From Schizochytrium sp. TIO01 (taxonomy: Eukaryota; Sar; Bigyra; Thraustochytrida; Thraustochytriidae): 64,000 bases of DNA. The position numbers and the translations under genes were made by a program. The stretch lies in contig SMSO01000014.1 in assembly GCA_004764695.1 (NCBI GenBank), positions 4,804,845 to 4,868,844 of the forward strand, given 5' to 3'. The notes beneath the pieces were generated by a model. It ran no database searches and was not told where the DNA came from. It saw only the letters and a list, made by a program, of their open reading frames with translations. Shown one piece after another: positions 46,006-56,077 of the stretch; position 1 is the stretch's first letter; the number at the start of each line of letters is the position of its first letter.

Positions 46006-47224
46006 CGAAACGAAAAGAACACTTAGTCCAATCACCATATGACGGATGCCTCAGCTGGCTAGTGAAAGCCAGTTTTACCATTCCTTCGCGCCTTCGCTTC
46101 TACCTGAGCAGAGCTTTCTCTCTGCTCCATAGCGTAGCGGCGCTCAGGCTCTGCCTATCGTACCCTGAGGCCAGCTTCGTCGGTCTTTCGCAGAGGTTTC
46201 AACTGCGCTTCGTGAGCAACGGATTCCGCAGGTAAGTAAGAAAGTAAGCAAGCAAGCAAGTAACCACTTTGTAGCTAGTAAGTGTGTCAAAAAGAAGACT
46301 CAGAGGGAAACAGAAAGAGAAGAAAAGAACGGCTATGCATCGCATAAGGGGCCCTAACGTGAAAAAGAACAAGATGGAGACGACCACACTCAAACCAGCG
46401 ACCGTCTTCCTCGATTAATTAAAAGGAAGTAAAACTAACTGTATATATACGCTGTACCATAGTGAGTAAAATGTTCGAAGGAAAGGGACGCTATTACCTT
46501 ACCCACTCACTCTACGGCAGCACAGAGAGACGAAAAAGAATAGAATAGGAAAGAAGAGAAAAGAAAAGGAGAGAAAAGAAAAGAGAAGAAAAGAAAAGGT
46601 ACACAACAAACGATAAAAAGGGTTCTGCGGCCAGGGAAGACTCCTAGTGTTTGGGGTAAGAGGCCACTAACCTCGGCTGGTCTTTCAAGTTTTAATTAGG
46701 CCTCGACCATGGCGCTCAGAGAGAACGTTGAGGCAGCCGACTCGAAGCCGCAGAAGCTGGCTGGAGATGCGGGCTTCAAGATGGCACAGAGTAGCACCAT
46801 TTGAGACGCCAGCTGACGCCTCGCAAGGCCTCACGAAGGCCGTGGAATGGCAGAGTTCACGGAGCCGAGGCGCGTAAAATCGTGCAAGGCGGCTTAGCTC
46901 CTAGGCCGGCGTAGTGGGCTCGTAGCTGGAAGTACAAATGCCACAAATGGCGCGTGCGAAGGATAAGGGAATGGGGGCAGGGAGAGGAAGAGTTCTAAGG
47001 AGGGAGAGAGGTCAATAAAGCGAAGAGCCCTGAGTAGTACTTAGCGCGTGGGTAGCGATTGTGGTGTTTGGTGTGTTTCTCTTTCTTTCCCAGTTTCAAG
47101 AAAGAGTGAAGAACGAACAGAAAGAAGAGTGTTTTTGTTTTTTTGTTTTTTAAAAAAATTAATTAAGTTAAATTTAAATTATGCGGGACTGTACTTTAGA
47201 GTGAGTTATTAATATTAGTTTGGT

Positions 47225-47370
47225 AAAGAAAGAATGAAAGAAAGAATGAAAGAATGAATGAAAGAATGAATGAAAGAATGAAAGAATGAATGAGTGAAAG
47301 AATGAATGAAAGAATGAATGAAAGAATGAATGAAAGAATGAATGAAAGAATGAATGAAAGAATGAATGAA
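47225..47370. repeat. GAATGAAA/GAATGAAT microsatellite overlapping a start codon
   Basis: Mixed AAAGAATG and AATGAATG units run for about 145 bp and enter the next gene: the ATG at 47366 is itself part of the repeat. Closely related to the array at 803-906. Confidence 0.92.
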
Positions 47371-49423
47371 TAACTACTATGACACGAGACAGACCGACGC
47401 CTCGTCGATCAAACCTGAAAGAAAGCCTCGAGAGGCGCCCGGAGCGGCAGTCTCTACGACGGTGCAAGGGGCCTCTGCGGCGTCCGCCCCTGGCGGCTGG
47501 CGGCGGTCTGCGCTCGTGCGTCGAGCGCCCTTCGAACCGCAGCCCGCGCAGACTGGCCCCTCGCTCCTGGCACCACTCTCGCCTGCAGCAGTGACCTTCA
47601 CCTCCTCCTTGCAACAGCAACAGGCACCACAGGTAGCACAGGCCAAGAACTCAGCAACGCAGACTCCAACGGAGTCAGGCAGCTGGAACGGGGGTAGCAA
47701 CAAAGGCTCTAGCGGCCTTGACGACGAGAGCAAGCGTCTCTTGAGCAAGTTAGACAATCTCCATAGGTTCAACAAATCTGACGAGGAATTTGACCAAACC
47801 CTCGATCAAAACAGATTCGACGATAGGAACAGCCAGAAAAACGAGATCAAAAACGAAAACACCGCTGATTATAGCAAAGGAAATCTTGAGAGCTACGAAT
47901 TTGGAGGAGGCTTCAAGCACGCTAGGTTTGGGCGCAAGTACGAGGCGAACGAGCTCACGTTCAGTAAGGTCAGAAGCAAGACTCAGAGTGGGAAGTCTGC
48001 TCTTTGGAGGAAATCGAGTAAAGACAAATCTGGAGGAGACCAGGGCCGGAAAAGAAGTAGGTCCATTGAACTTAAGGAGAAGAAGAGGAGGCGTTGTTGT
48101 CGAGCGTGTCGGATTGGCTTGCGTAACGCATTTTCTAAACTCTTACGCAAAATGAGCTATGCAATGGCAAAGTCGGGAGATACCCGAGGCACCGGCAGCG
48201 ATGACTTCAAGGATGTAGACCTCCATGAAGGCGATGAAGGAAGATCTGGATTCCAAGCATTCTCCCTGGGTGCAGACGAAGCAATGTCATCGCGAAGGGT
48301 CTTTGCAGTGCGCGGAAACTCTCTCAAGCAGGGCCCGCACATGAAGTTTTCTTTCCGATGGCTCATGTCTGTGAATGGTCTTGAGTATGTACAACTAGTG
48401 CTGTGGCTTATCAAGGATTGGTCTTGGTCACAGGTTCACTGGCTTTACCCTGGTGTCATTTGCGGAACCCTTGCGGTCGTTGTTAGCATCTACCTCGTAG
48501 TTATGTCCGTGCGCGAGGATGTTTACTCTGAGGCTTTCTTGGCCATGGGTACCCTTCTTTGGCTCTGTGCAAACTACGTGTGGATGATGGGCGAGCTACT
48601 GCAGGAGAATGTTTTGGATGACGAGGATTTTGGCGAGGAATTGTACAACACTTCATACGAGATCGCAAAGTACACCACTTTGGTCTCAGTCATTTGGGTC
48701 AACTTGTACTTTTGGGCGATGATCCCACTTAATATCTTCTGGGAGGAACAAGGCAGTGAGCTCGTGGCCATCATTAACCACAATTCGCCACCGCCGCGCT
48801 TTCGCTACATCTTCCGCACCTTCCGTGAGTACGAGTCTCTGCATCTCTTCTTCTGGAGTGTAAAGGACATGCTCTGGGCCTGGAACTCAAAGTGGGGTTA
48901 CCTTGTTTTCTTTTTTCCCACAATGCTCCTCAACATGGACCTTCTCTACCTTTTTGCCACACACCGCGACCAGGCCATCGATTTCTGGCACTACCTCTCC
49001 ATGTTCTTTTGGCTCTTTGCCAACGGACTCTGGGCCTTTGGCGAGCTCTACCGCGAGCTGCCTAACGACGACGCCATTACCGATGACCAGTGGGATGCCT
49101 ATGCCTGGCCCACGCTGCCCCTGCCTAATGAGCATTTTTCGGCGCGTTACGCAGCAGGGTTTTTCATGATGGCCGCTGCCGTAACGCTGCTCGTCTTTTA
49201 TGTATATTGGATTTGCTTCGCGAGAATCAAACCAGGCGTTTATTCCTCGGATATCGAGGTGCGCGAGAGCGAAACACATGATGTCAAGCCTCTGCCTCGT
49301 CAAGACCGCGACTTTGGTGCAGAACTCGAGTCTATTGCCGTTGTTGCACCTTTGGGGACTTACGAGGGCATAGAGTCCAATTCAACCGACGCGACCGATC
49401 ATCACGGCCTCGTGCACATCTAG
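47366..49423 (+). CDS. Membrane protein with a two-fold WxxKD...ANxxW..GEL repeat
   Basis: Not a named family. 685 residues if translation starts at 47366, where the ATG is the last usable one in a microsatellite and an in-frame TGA sits immediately upstream. Residues 1-330 are low-complexity: Gln/Ser/Pro-rich, then Lys/Arg-rich with a basic CCRACR patch. From about 340 there are six likely membrane spans in two related units. Unit 1 has WLIKDWSW at about 347 and WLCANYVWMMGELL at about 398; unit 2 has WSVKDMLWAW at about 496 and WLFANGLWAFGELY at about 548. The spacing of about 150 residues is the same between both landmark pairs. The tail after about 630 is hydrophilic. It could be an internally duplicated channel or sensor; no catalytic residues are recognised. 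Confidence 0.83.
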   Translation: MNNYYDTRQTDASSIKPERKPREAPGAAVSTTVQGASAASAPGGWRRSALVRRAPFEPQPAQTGPSLLAPLSPAAVTFTSSLQQQQAPQVAQAKNSATQTPTESGSWNGGSNKGSSGLDDESKRLLSKLDNLHRFNKSDEEFDQTLDQNRFDDRNSQKNEIKNENTADYSKGNLESYEFGGGFKHARFGRKYEANELTFSKVRSKTQSGKSALWRKSSKDKSGGDQGRKRSRSIELKEKKRRRCCRACRIGLRNAFSKLLRKMSYAMAKSGDTRGTGSDDFKDVDLHEGDEGRSGFQAFSLGADEAMSSRRVFAVRGNSLKQGPHMKFSFRWLMSVNGLEYVQLVLWLIKDWSWSQVHWLYPGVICGTLAVVVSIYLVVMSVREDVYSEAFLAMGTLLWLCANYVWMMGELLQENVLDDEDFGEELYNTSYEIAKYTTLVSVIWVNLYFWAMIPLNIFWEEQGSELVAIINHNSPPPRFRYIFRTFREYESLHLFFWSVKDMLWAWNSKWGYLVFFFPTMLLNMDLLYLFATHRDQAIDFWHYLSMFFWLFANGLWAFGELYRELPNDDAITDDQWDAYAWPTLPLPNEHFSARYAAGFFMMAAAVTLLVFYVYWICFARIKPGVYSSDIEVRESETHDVKPLPRQDRDFGAELESIAVVAPLGTYEGIESNSTDATDHHGLVHI

Positions 49424-51054
49424 CGCAGCTTGCGCTTCGACCACCAGCAACAGAGACAGACCTTCTATATGAAAAACTACTCCACGAACCTTTTCTCCTC
49501 CGCAGGATAGCTCTACTTTGGCTGACTTGCTTTTCTATTTCCATTTCTTTATAATGCGTTTCTCCCATACCCTGATGTCTGATGTGATGATGCAAAGCTT
49601 TTGATAAATGATGTTTGATGATAGTCTTAATTTACCTCTCATAACATTTTGTGGATATGATGAGCACACGAGGCACTTTGTCCAAAGTCTCAGTCTATTT
49701 GTGTCTTTTCAAAGACATGCTGAGAATCCTGCAGCATAGAAATGCGCTTTCCTTACCGTTCTGCAGAAAGTTATTATTTCGTTAGATAGCTGTCTTTCGT
49801 CTATGAATGGAAAGAAATACCAGAGAATAGGCGCTTAATTTCGCTTTGCAACGCGGGCCATTGGGAATCAATTACGCAACATGTTCGACTAGTTTAATTT
49901 CTGTTCAGGTTCTCTAGCGCCTTCGCAGATCAGGGAACAAACTCAAACATTTTTTTGGTCCATTCCATTTTACCTGTTTAGCATTCCAAACAAACTGAGG
50001 TTGGTAAACCACAGATAGGGCACCTTGCCTTAAGTTATCATGTTATCATGTTGCTACTTCAACCCCCCTTTGACGCGGCTGCGTGCGACACGAAATGTGC
50101 TTCTTCTTGTTGGGCCGAAACAGTGCATTTTTATAACGTGGAGGTTACCCGCTTCCGTAGTACACATGGTGAAACCAGGCTTTAGGTAGTGCATGTTAGG
50201 GCAGTGGTAGCTAGCTGTCAATGGCACTTCTTTCTGAGCCTGTGTACATTGTTCCCTCTCCAATAAGGAGTCAGCATACCTATCTAAGCAATCCAAGTAA
50301 ATATCTGCCTAATAAATCTCATCTCTGTTGAGGATGCGTTGACGAATCTGCAAGTTAAAACCCAGAACTCTGCAAGAGCTTCACCCGTGTCATTCAACTC
50401 TTCGAGAGACTTTCCTCTCACGGCATAGAGATTTCATGAGCATAGCCATGTTCTGGATTGCTTTTCTCCATCCACTTGCAAGCCCGTGCTTCGTCTGGGG
50501 CGAAGAATCGCCTGAGCAAGAGTTGCTGTGAGGTTTCACGATTTTCACCATCTTTCTGTGTCTCACTCTCATTCGCAGCCTTTTCCCAAGTGCCATATTG
50601 AACTTGTATTAAAATGTCAGTAGCACGTCGTATGTTCCCGTAAAAGAACTACGACAGCAACTAAAGAGCGGCGGACGAGCAATCTCGGTCCTCACGCGTT
50701 GAAGACAAAGTGCAATCAACGCGAGGCCAGCGCGGCTTTCGCGACGCCAAGCGCCACTCACAGAGGGCCCCGGAAACTCGAGGCCTGCGGTTTGTCAGTG
50801 AGCTGGCGAGGCTGCGGGCACCACGCCGAGATACTGGTGGATACTGTGACACGTAAATCTAGCTCGAGGGTGGGTAAACTAAACGCCTTGAGCCAAAGAA
50901 AAACGACGTAGTTGAGGCCATAGTAGATATCTGTTACTCTCAACAACGGCGACGGCGACATTCACAAGGAGCTCCTTAGGAAATATTGATCTTGGTGTCA
51001 CTTGTTTATAAGACTTTCGTGAGCATCGATTTGACTCTGACTTCATCATAATTC
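49424..51054. other. Intergenic between the two-fold repeat protein and the MMPL gene
   Basis: About 1.6 kb. Open frames at 50054-50596 (minus) and 50661-50961 have no recognisable features. The 150 bp before 51055 presumably hold the MMPL leader. Nothing else is seen. Confidence 0.55.
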
Positions 51055-54000
51055 ATGGACCTTGGTGGCGAAAATTCAAGCGAAATGGGCCTTGATAACG
51101 AACGAAACACCCCTCTCCTATCGGGCCGAGATGGACATCCTGATCCCGTCAATGGCTTGGAAGATGGCGAATTCGTATACCCAGAGGCACTGCGGAGGCT
51201 TCCGAGTTTAACAGATTCAAAGCACAACTCTCAGTGGTTCAACTGGTCTTTTGCTTTCATTCAGAAACGAAAGTACTGGATCGTTGGCGTGTGGACAACA
51301 CTTCTGATTTGGGGAATGCTCACAGGGTTTAGGTACATCACGGAGGCTCGCGACGAGGCCTTTGCTCCCAAGGGGTCTCGAGCAGATATAGATACAAAGG
51401 CTTTCAGCGAAAGGTTTGCGGCGCAGTCCACTTCAGCACCACTACTCATCTTTGTATCATGCGAGACATGCACTGTAGCATGCCCCTCTGAAACGTGTGC
51501 GGCGTCTAAACACTGTGAAGGATATAATTCTGACATTGCACAGTTTAGCCATCAGTTGAAAGACAGTATCCTCTCTTATTCGGAGAAGCATGGCATAGGT
51601 TACCGCAATGAAGCGCTGGGATATTACTTCTTGGATGGGACACCCAAGGACAAAGCCAAGTGCCAATTTGTGAACAAGAATGGCCAGGCCACATTTCTTG
51701 TTTTCCAAGGCTCCAACGTGGTCGAGTCCAAGAAGCGGTATGATATGATTCGCGAAATTAATGAGGTTATCTTACCTTCATTGAACCCAAACTCAACCCT
51801 CTACAAAATTGGTGTCACAGGCTCGGACCCTATGCTGCGAGATGGGAGTACAGCTGCCGTGGAGCAATCTGAGATCATCGATGCTGTAACAATGCCTTTT
51901 GCGTTCGCTCTTCTGGGTTATATGATTCGCAGCTGGCGACTCTTGCTGATCTCATTGTTCAACATGGGTATTGCATTAATCGTTTCCTTTGGTGTACTTG
52001 CATTCCTATCTGATGTCATCAATCGCCCGCCCATGACAACAAACGCTTCATTCGTTGAAGTCCTTGGCCTTGCAATGAACACCGATTATGCTCTATTTAT
52101 GCTGCGCCGGTTGCGTGATGAGTCAAAGAATGGACGATCGCCAGAAATGGCAATTCGCATCATGCTTAGTCAAGCAGGGCATGTGGTGGTCATGTCTTCT
52201 TTAACTATTATCTGTGTCTTTGCCGGGTTTCTGTTCATGCGTTCAACAGAGCTCATGCTCCAGGGTCTTGCGTGTGTCACTGTGGTGCTCATGTGTCTTC
52301 TTGTCAACATGACCAACACCCCTGCACTTTTGTTCATTGCCCCAGACTTCTTCCTGAACTTCTCCTTCAATGAGAACAGTGGTGCGTCAAAACCTGCCAA
52401 CAACCCAGCCTCACAGGACGCAGATGTTGGCAGCTGCTGGAGTTCTCTCAGTCGTACCTTGTGTGGGTGCTTCCAAAACCAGGAAAGTTCTCAGGTTGCG
52501 CCCGAAGACTACACGCCTTTGCCAGGCACCTCCGTTGTTGCTGGAGCGCAAGCACATTCCGATTCTACTAACGAAACTTCAAATGGTGTTCATAATCACC
52601 GTCCTAGCCACTCCTCTTTGGCGTTGACCGAAGGAGGTGATATGGATGAGGATGAAGAGGCAGAGCCGAATAAGATGCGGGGCGGACCGTATGAAGGATG
52701 GTATTTCCGTTTCATCCTCTTTGTAACTGAGTGGCCCCGCAACCTTATTGTTCTAGTTAGTGTTTATGTTCTTATCATCCCTCTTGCAGTTCAAGCGCTA
52801 CGTCTGCAACGAAACTGCAACATTATTCAAGCCATACCGCGCGATTCGGATGCTGGGTATTGGTATAAACAAATGTTGCAGAGCTTTAGCGGAGGCATGG
52901 TGATGCCACTTTACATTAGTGTCGATGGACCACAAGACCACAATAATACACTTTTTGACTGGCGCACTGGTCCCGTCATGTTCGATCATCTTGCTGAGCT
53001 AACGCACGAGCTTGCTCAGCACACTGGTGTGGACGAGTCTGCCTTTAACTCAATTGCCATGGCGCAGGGTCGACGTGTTTATTTCTCAGAAGCAAAAATT
53101 CTTATGCATGAAAGGGGACTAGTTTGTAAGTTTCTGATGCATGATTTCTGTGAACTGTATGAATTTGCCTGGAAGCAGGGCGCAAATGAACTGAACACAT
53201 CTGCCCTCATTACTGTCATGGTGCCGTTTGACCCATTTGAGCATGGACGAATGGAAACCTTTATCAGACAAGTTTACGAAGTCATTGATAAGATTGAAAA
53301 ACCCAAACAAATTGAAGGCATCCATTTATCTGGTATGCAGCTCAACATGATTGAAAACATGCGAATCAGCTTTGACGAGTTTCCTCTGCTTGTAGGCATT
53401 ACCTGTGCAGTTGTCTTTTGCCTACTCGGTGTAATGCTAAAGAGCGCGTTCGTGATTGTGCGTCTCACTCTGACTGTAGTCTTACCTTTGGCTGGGGTCT
53501 TTGGCCTTTCTGTTCTGGTTTATCAGGACGGCATCTTGAACTTTACAGGAATTCCCCAACTTTCCTCTGGTCAAGACGGTCTCTTCTTCTATGTACCTCT
53601 CCTGTGTTTCACTATTTGTGTGGGCCTGGCTTTGGACTATGACACTTTGTGTATCGCGCGAGTGAAGGAACATCGTGAGCGTGGACTGGAAATTCGCGCA
53701 GCCATTCTTCGAGGAACTTGGGAGATTAGTACTACTGTTGTAAGCGCAGGAAGTATCATGGCAATTGCTTTCGCAGGATTGCTGCTTGCTACAACATTAG
53801 TGGTGAATCAGATGTCATTTATTTTGACTACCTCGGTATTGTTCGACAGCTTTATCATTCAGTGCTGTATGATGCCTTGTATCCTCTCCTTTGCTGACGA
53901 GATTGCATGGTGGCCAGCGCGTATGCCGCAGGAGCACCTCGTTACCCTTGATGAGGAAATTGAAACACGCAAGCTCTATTTTGCAAAGCTCAAGGCTGCC

Positions 54001-54075
54001 CAAGCCCAGCAGGTTCAAGAGCAACAACATGTAGAAGATCTAGAAGTTCACTCTACGCGCCCTGGGGAGCAGTAA
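51055..54075 (+). CDS. MMPL/RND-superfamily transporter (12 TM)
   Basis: 1006 residues with the two-half layout of RND permeases. A cytoplasmic head of about 65 residues leads into TM1 (YWIVGVWTTLLIWGML), an outer loop of about 180 residues with six Cys near 137-160, and TM2-6. A cytoplasmic linker (about 445-560) rich in acidic residues follows. The second half has TM7 at about 567, another large loop and TM8-12. Each half has the MMPL-type TM4 motif: MNTDYALFMLRRLRDE (Asp344) and LALDYDTLCIARVKEH (Asp861/863), where the Asp serves proton relay. Relatives are bacterial MmpL and YdfJ-type lipid or drug exporters and eukaryotic patched/dispatched-like proteins; the DY..F...R pattern is closer to MMPL. 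Substrate is unknown, with lipids or sterols plausible. Confidence 0.92.
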   Translation: MDLGGENSSEMGLDNERNTPLLSGRDGHPDPVNGLEDGEFVYPEALRRLPSLTDSKHNSQWFNWSFAFIQKRKYWIVGVWTTLLIWGMLTGFRYITEARDEAFAPKGSRADIDTKAFSERFAAQSTSAPLLIFVSCETCTVACPSETCAASKHCEGYNSDIAQFSHQLKDSILSYSEKHGIGYRNEALGYYFLDGTPKDKAKCQFVNKNGQATFLVFQGSNVVESKKRYDMIREINEVILPSLNPNSTLYKIGVTGSDPMLRDGSTAAVEQSEIIDAVTMPFAFALLGYMIRSWRLLLISLFNMGIALIVSFGVLAFLSDVINRPPMTTNASFVEVLGLAMNTDYALFMLRRLRDESKNGRSPEMAIRIMLSQAGHVVVMSSLTIICVFAGFLFMRSTELMLQGLACVTVVLMCLLVNMTNTPALLFIAPDFFLNFSFNENSGASKPANNPASQDADVGSCWSSLSRTLCGCFQNQESSQVAPEDYTPLPGTSVVAGAQAHSDSTNETSNGVHNHRPSHSSLALTEGGDMDEDEEAEPNKMRGGPYEGWYFRFILFVTEWPRNLIVLVSVYVLIIPLAVQALRLQRNCNIIQAIPRDSDAGYWYKQMLQSFSGGMVMPLYISVDGPQDHNNTLFDWRTGPVMFDHLAELTHELAQHTGVDESAFNSIAMAQGRRVYFSEAKILMHERGLVCKFLMHDFCELYEFAWKQGANELNTSALITVMVPFDPFEHGRMETFIRQVYEVIDKIEKPKQIEGIHLSGMQLNMIENMRISFDEFPLLVGITCAVVFCLLGVMLKSAFVIVRLTLTVVLPLAGVFGLSVLVYQDGILNFTGIPQLSSGQDGLFFYVPLLCFTICVGLALDYDTLCIARVKEHRERGLEIRAAILRGTWEISTTVVSAGSIMAIAFAGLLLATTLVVNQMSFILTTSVLFDSFIIQCCMMPCILSFADEIAWWPARMPQEHLVTLDEEIETRKLYFAKLKAAQAQQVQEQQHVEDLEVHSTRPGEQ

Positions 54076-54976
54076 ATCTCTGAAGTTTTGTATTCAACAC
54101 CTTAGGATGACGGCTGTTTCATACAAGAAGCTCCGTTCAATTAGAAAAATAAAAACTTGTTGATTTTGGCAGGGGTTCAAGACTCCAAAGTTATGTAAGA
54201 GATATTGGTTTGCACAAACCTTTAAAAAACAGAAAAGAAAAAAGAAGAGTTAATGATTAATGAACACGTATTCCTATTCGTTGATGTTTTTACATTAGTA
54301 TTACTCTCCAATGTATGAGACGAGGCATCCACAGAATTCTGATGACAGATTTCTAAAGAATATTTGAACTTTTTCAACTTAATTTCAAAATCATCGAAAC
54401 TTTAACCATATTATTCTCAACGGGTGTTTCTACCAAGCATTGGATCTGCACCTCGAATGGAATGAGAAGTTCTTTGTGTTATCATTCTGGCAAGTTTGAA
54501 GAGCAATCTTAGTCCAGAAAAACTTGGGGAAATGTAAATTAACGGGAAATTATCTTTTGGGTTATGCATTTGGCCATCAGGCACACTGTGTAATGAACAA
54601 ACATATTTTTTGATGACTTTTCAGCAGCAATTGTGGTACTTGTAACATCGGTGAAGTCAACATCTATATACCATCGCATCACTCAGTAGTATTTAGTAGC
54701 CAGGCAGTTTCCCGAAAGAGCGATAAAGGGGAAGAGAACAACAGTATTTAGGAAACAGAGATCTACGCCCGTAATCAGTGATCCCTTTGTATATTTATTT
54801 TTTTGCTTTCGCTTGTGTACGCAAAAGAAAGAAAGAAAGAAAGAAAGGCTTTGGTATGCGAAGCAGTCGAAATATAAGAGGATACGAGACGCTCTGTCTG
54901 TACGTTTGTAAACGTAGCATAGATTACTGACTGACCAAGCGATTGGCTATCTAGTCGGAAACCAAACTATAGGCAC
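54076..54976. other. Intergenic between convergent MMPL and tetraspanin-like genes
   Basis: About 0.9 kb, AT-rich, holding the two 3' ends and an AAAG microsatellite at about 54827-54846. No gene candidate. Confidence 0.6.
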
Positions 54977-56077
54977 TTAGGCCATCGTGAGAGTCTCGTC
55001 ACGGTTGTGAATGGCCTGCTCATCCTCATCCTCATCCTTCTTGAGAGCGGTAAGCTCAGCCTCCTTCGGGTGCTGGTCCTGGGTCCGCTTGCTGGCACCT
55101 GCGTTGGCGCCAACCTTTTCATAGTCGCCATCAAGATCGCGCTTCTTGCAGGCCAAGCAGCATGACATAACAGATGTCAAAAAGGTAACGAATCCGAAGC
55201 ACAGAAACGCAATGCCAGCAGGGAAGAGGAAGTTGTGGAGATAGTTATACCATGCCACCTGGAATGAGTGGAACTCATCTCCAGAAGGGTTCCATCCTGA
55301 AGTAGGAACGCCGGTAGGTGCCAAGGTCGTGGGGTAATCAGTGGGCGTTACAGTTGGGGCGTACGTCTCGTTGACGCCAAGAGCAGCGGTGGGTGCAGGA
55401 GTCACAGGGGCTGCCGTAGGACGAAGAGTTGTGGGAAACATTGTAGGCGCAACAGTGGGGGCGTCGCTGAGAGATCCCTCAGCACCAGCACACCAGTCGA
55501 GGCTGTTTTCATCGTTGAGGGAGTCGCAGAAGGCCTGGTCAGCGTCGAGTCCGCTCTCGTACGCGGTGTTGGGGATGGAGAGGATGCAGTAGTCGAAAAT
55601 ACCGGTGGGTACGGGGTTTGAGCAGTTGTCCGGCTTAGGAATAAGGGCGCCACAGCAGCCCTCGTAGACACCGAGCTGGAAATCGTAAAGCATGTGAAGA
55701 GAACCGCCGAGACCCTTCTTGAGATCGCCGACGCCAGTGTGGGCGGTGAGATCACTGTAGTGATCGAAGACCATGAAGAAGATGCCTGCGGCGATGACGA
55801 TAATGGTGCAGAGGATCTGGAGGAATCCAAAGAATCCGAGGCAACATCTGTTGTTGGAGATCGTCACGCAGCACGCAATTCCGGAGAGAATTACGATGAG
55901 CCATCCCACGCAGAATGGAATCCAGATAGCCCAGGTGAGGTAACTCGACGAGCCAAACACCTCGTGCTTGTACTGCTCAGCAATGAGGTATGAAGAGATG
56001 GCCACGACGCCCAATCCCACGAGGATCATCAGACCATCGAAGAAGGTCAACAACGAGCGAGCACATGATTTGCACAT
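54977..56077 (-). CDS. Tetraspanin-like protein with Pro/Thr-rich extracellular segment
   Basis: The ATG at 56077 (first Met after a GTG-started extension) gives 366 residues. TM1 (FDGLMILVGLGVVAISSYLI), TM2 (IWIPFCVGWLIVILSGIACC) and TM3 (FLQILCTIIVIAAGIFFMVF) are clustered. A large outer loop carries the tetraspanin hallmark CCG (EGCCGAL, about 141-147) and further Cys. After the Cys part of the loop come about 60 residues of APT/PTT repeats with one NET glycosylation site. TM4 (FPAGIAFLCFGFVTFLTSVM) follows, then a juxtamembrane CC.AC palmitoylation-type cluster and an acidic tail. Tetraspanins organise membrane microdomains. The mucin-like insert is unusual and echoes the PTDA stalk of the vWA protein at 13.8 kb. 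Confidence 0.88.
   Translation of the reverse strand: MCKSCARSLLTFFDGLMILVGLGVVAISSYLIAEQYKHEVFGSSSYLTWAIWIPFCVGWLIVILSGIACCVTISNNRCCLGFFGFLQILCTIIVIAAGIFFMVFDHYSDLTAHTGVGDLKKGLGGSLHMLYDFQLGVYEGCCGALIPKPDNCSNPVPTGIFDYCILSIPNTAYESGLDADQAFCDSLNDENSLDWCAGAEGSLSDAPTVAPTMFPTTLRPTAAPVTPAPTAALGVNETYAPTVTPTDYPTTLAPTGVPTSGWNPSGDEFHSFQVAWYNYLHNFLFPAGIAFLCFGFVTFLTSVMSCCLACKKRDLDGDYEKVGANAGASKRTQDQHPKEAELTALKKDEDEDEQAIHNRDETLTMA

Larger units (their letters stand above)
42769..47365. other. About 4.6-kb gene-poor spacer
   Basis: No supportable gene. 42770-43000 is GC-richer (leader of the small gene). 43000-45500 is AT-rich unique sequence with short frames only (for example 44146-44412 minus, hydrophobic but unconvincing). 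45517-45629 is a 22-bp tandem repeat. 45970-46620 has AAAAG-type purine tracts, and 46700-47050 is a GC-richer stretch without a clear frame. Confidence 0.55.
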
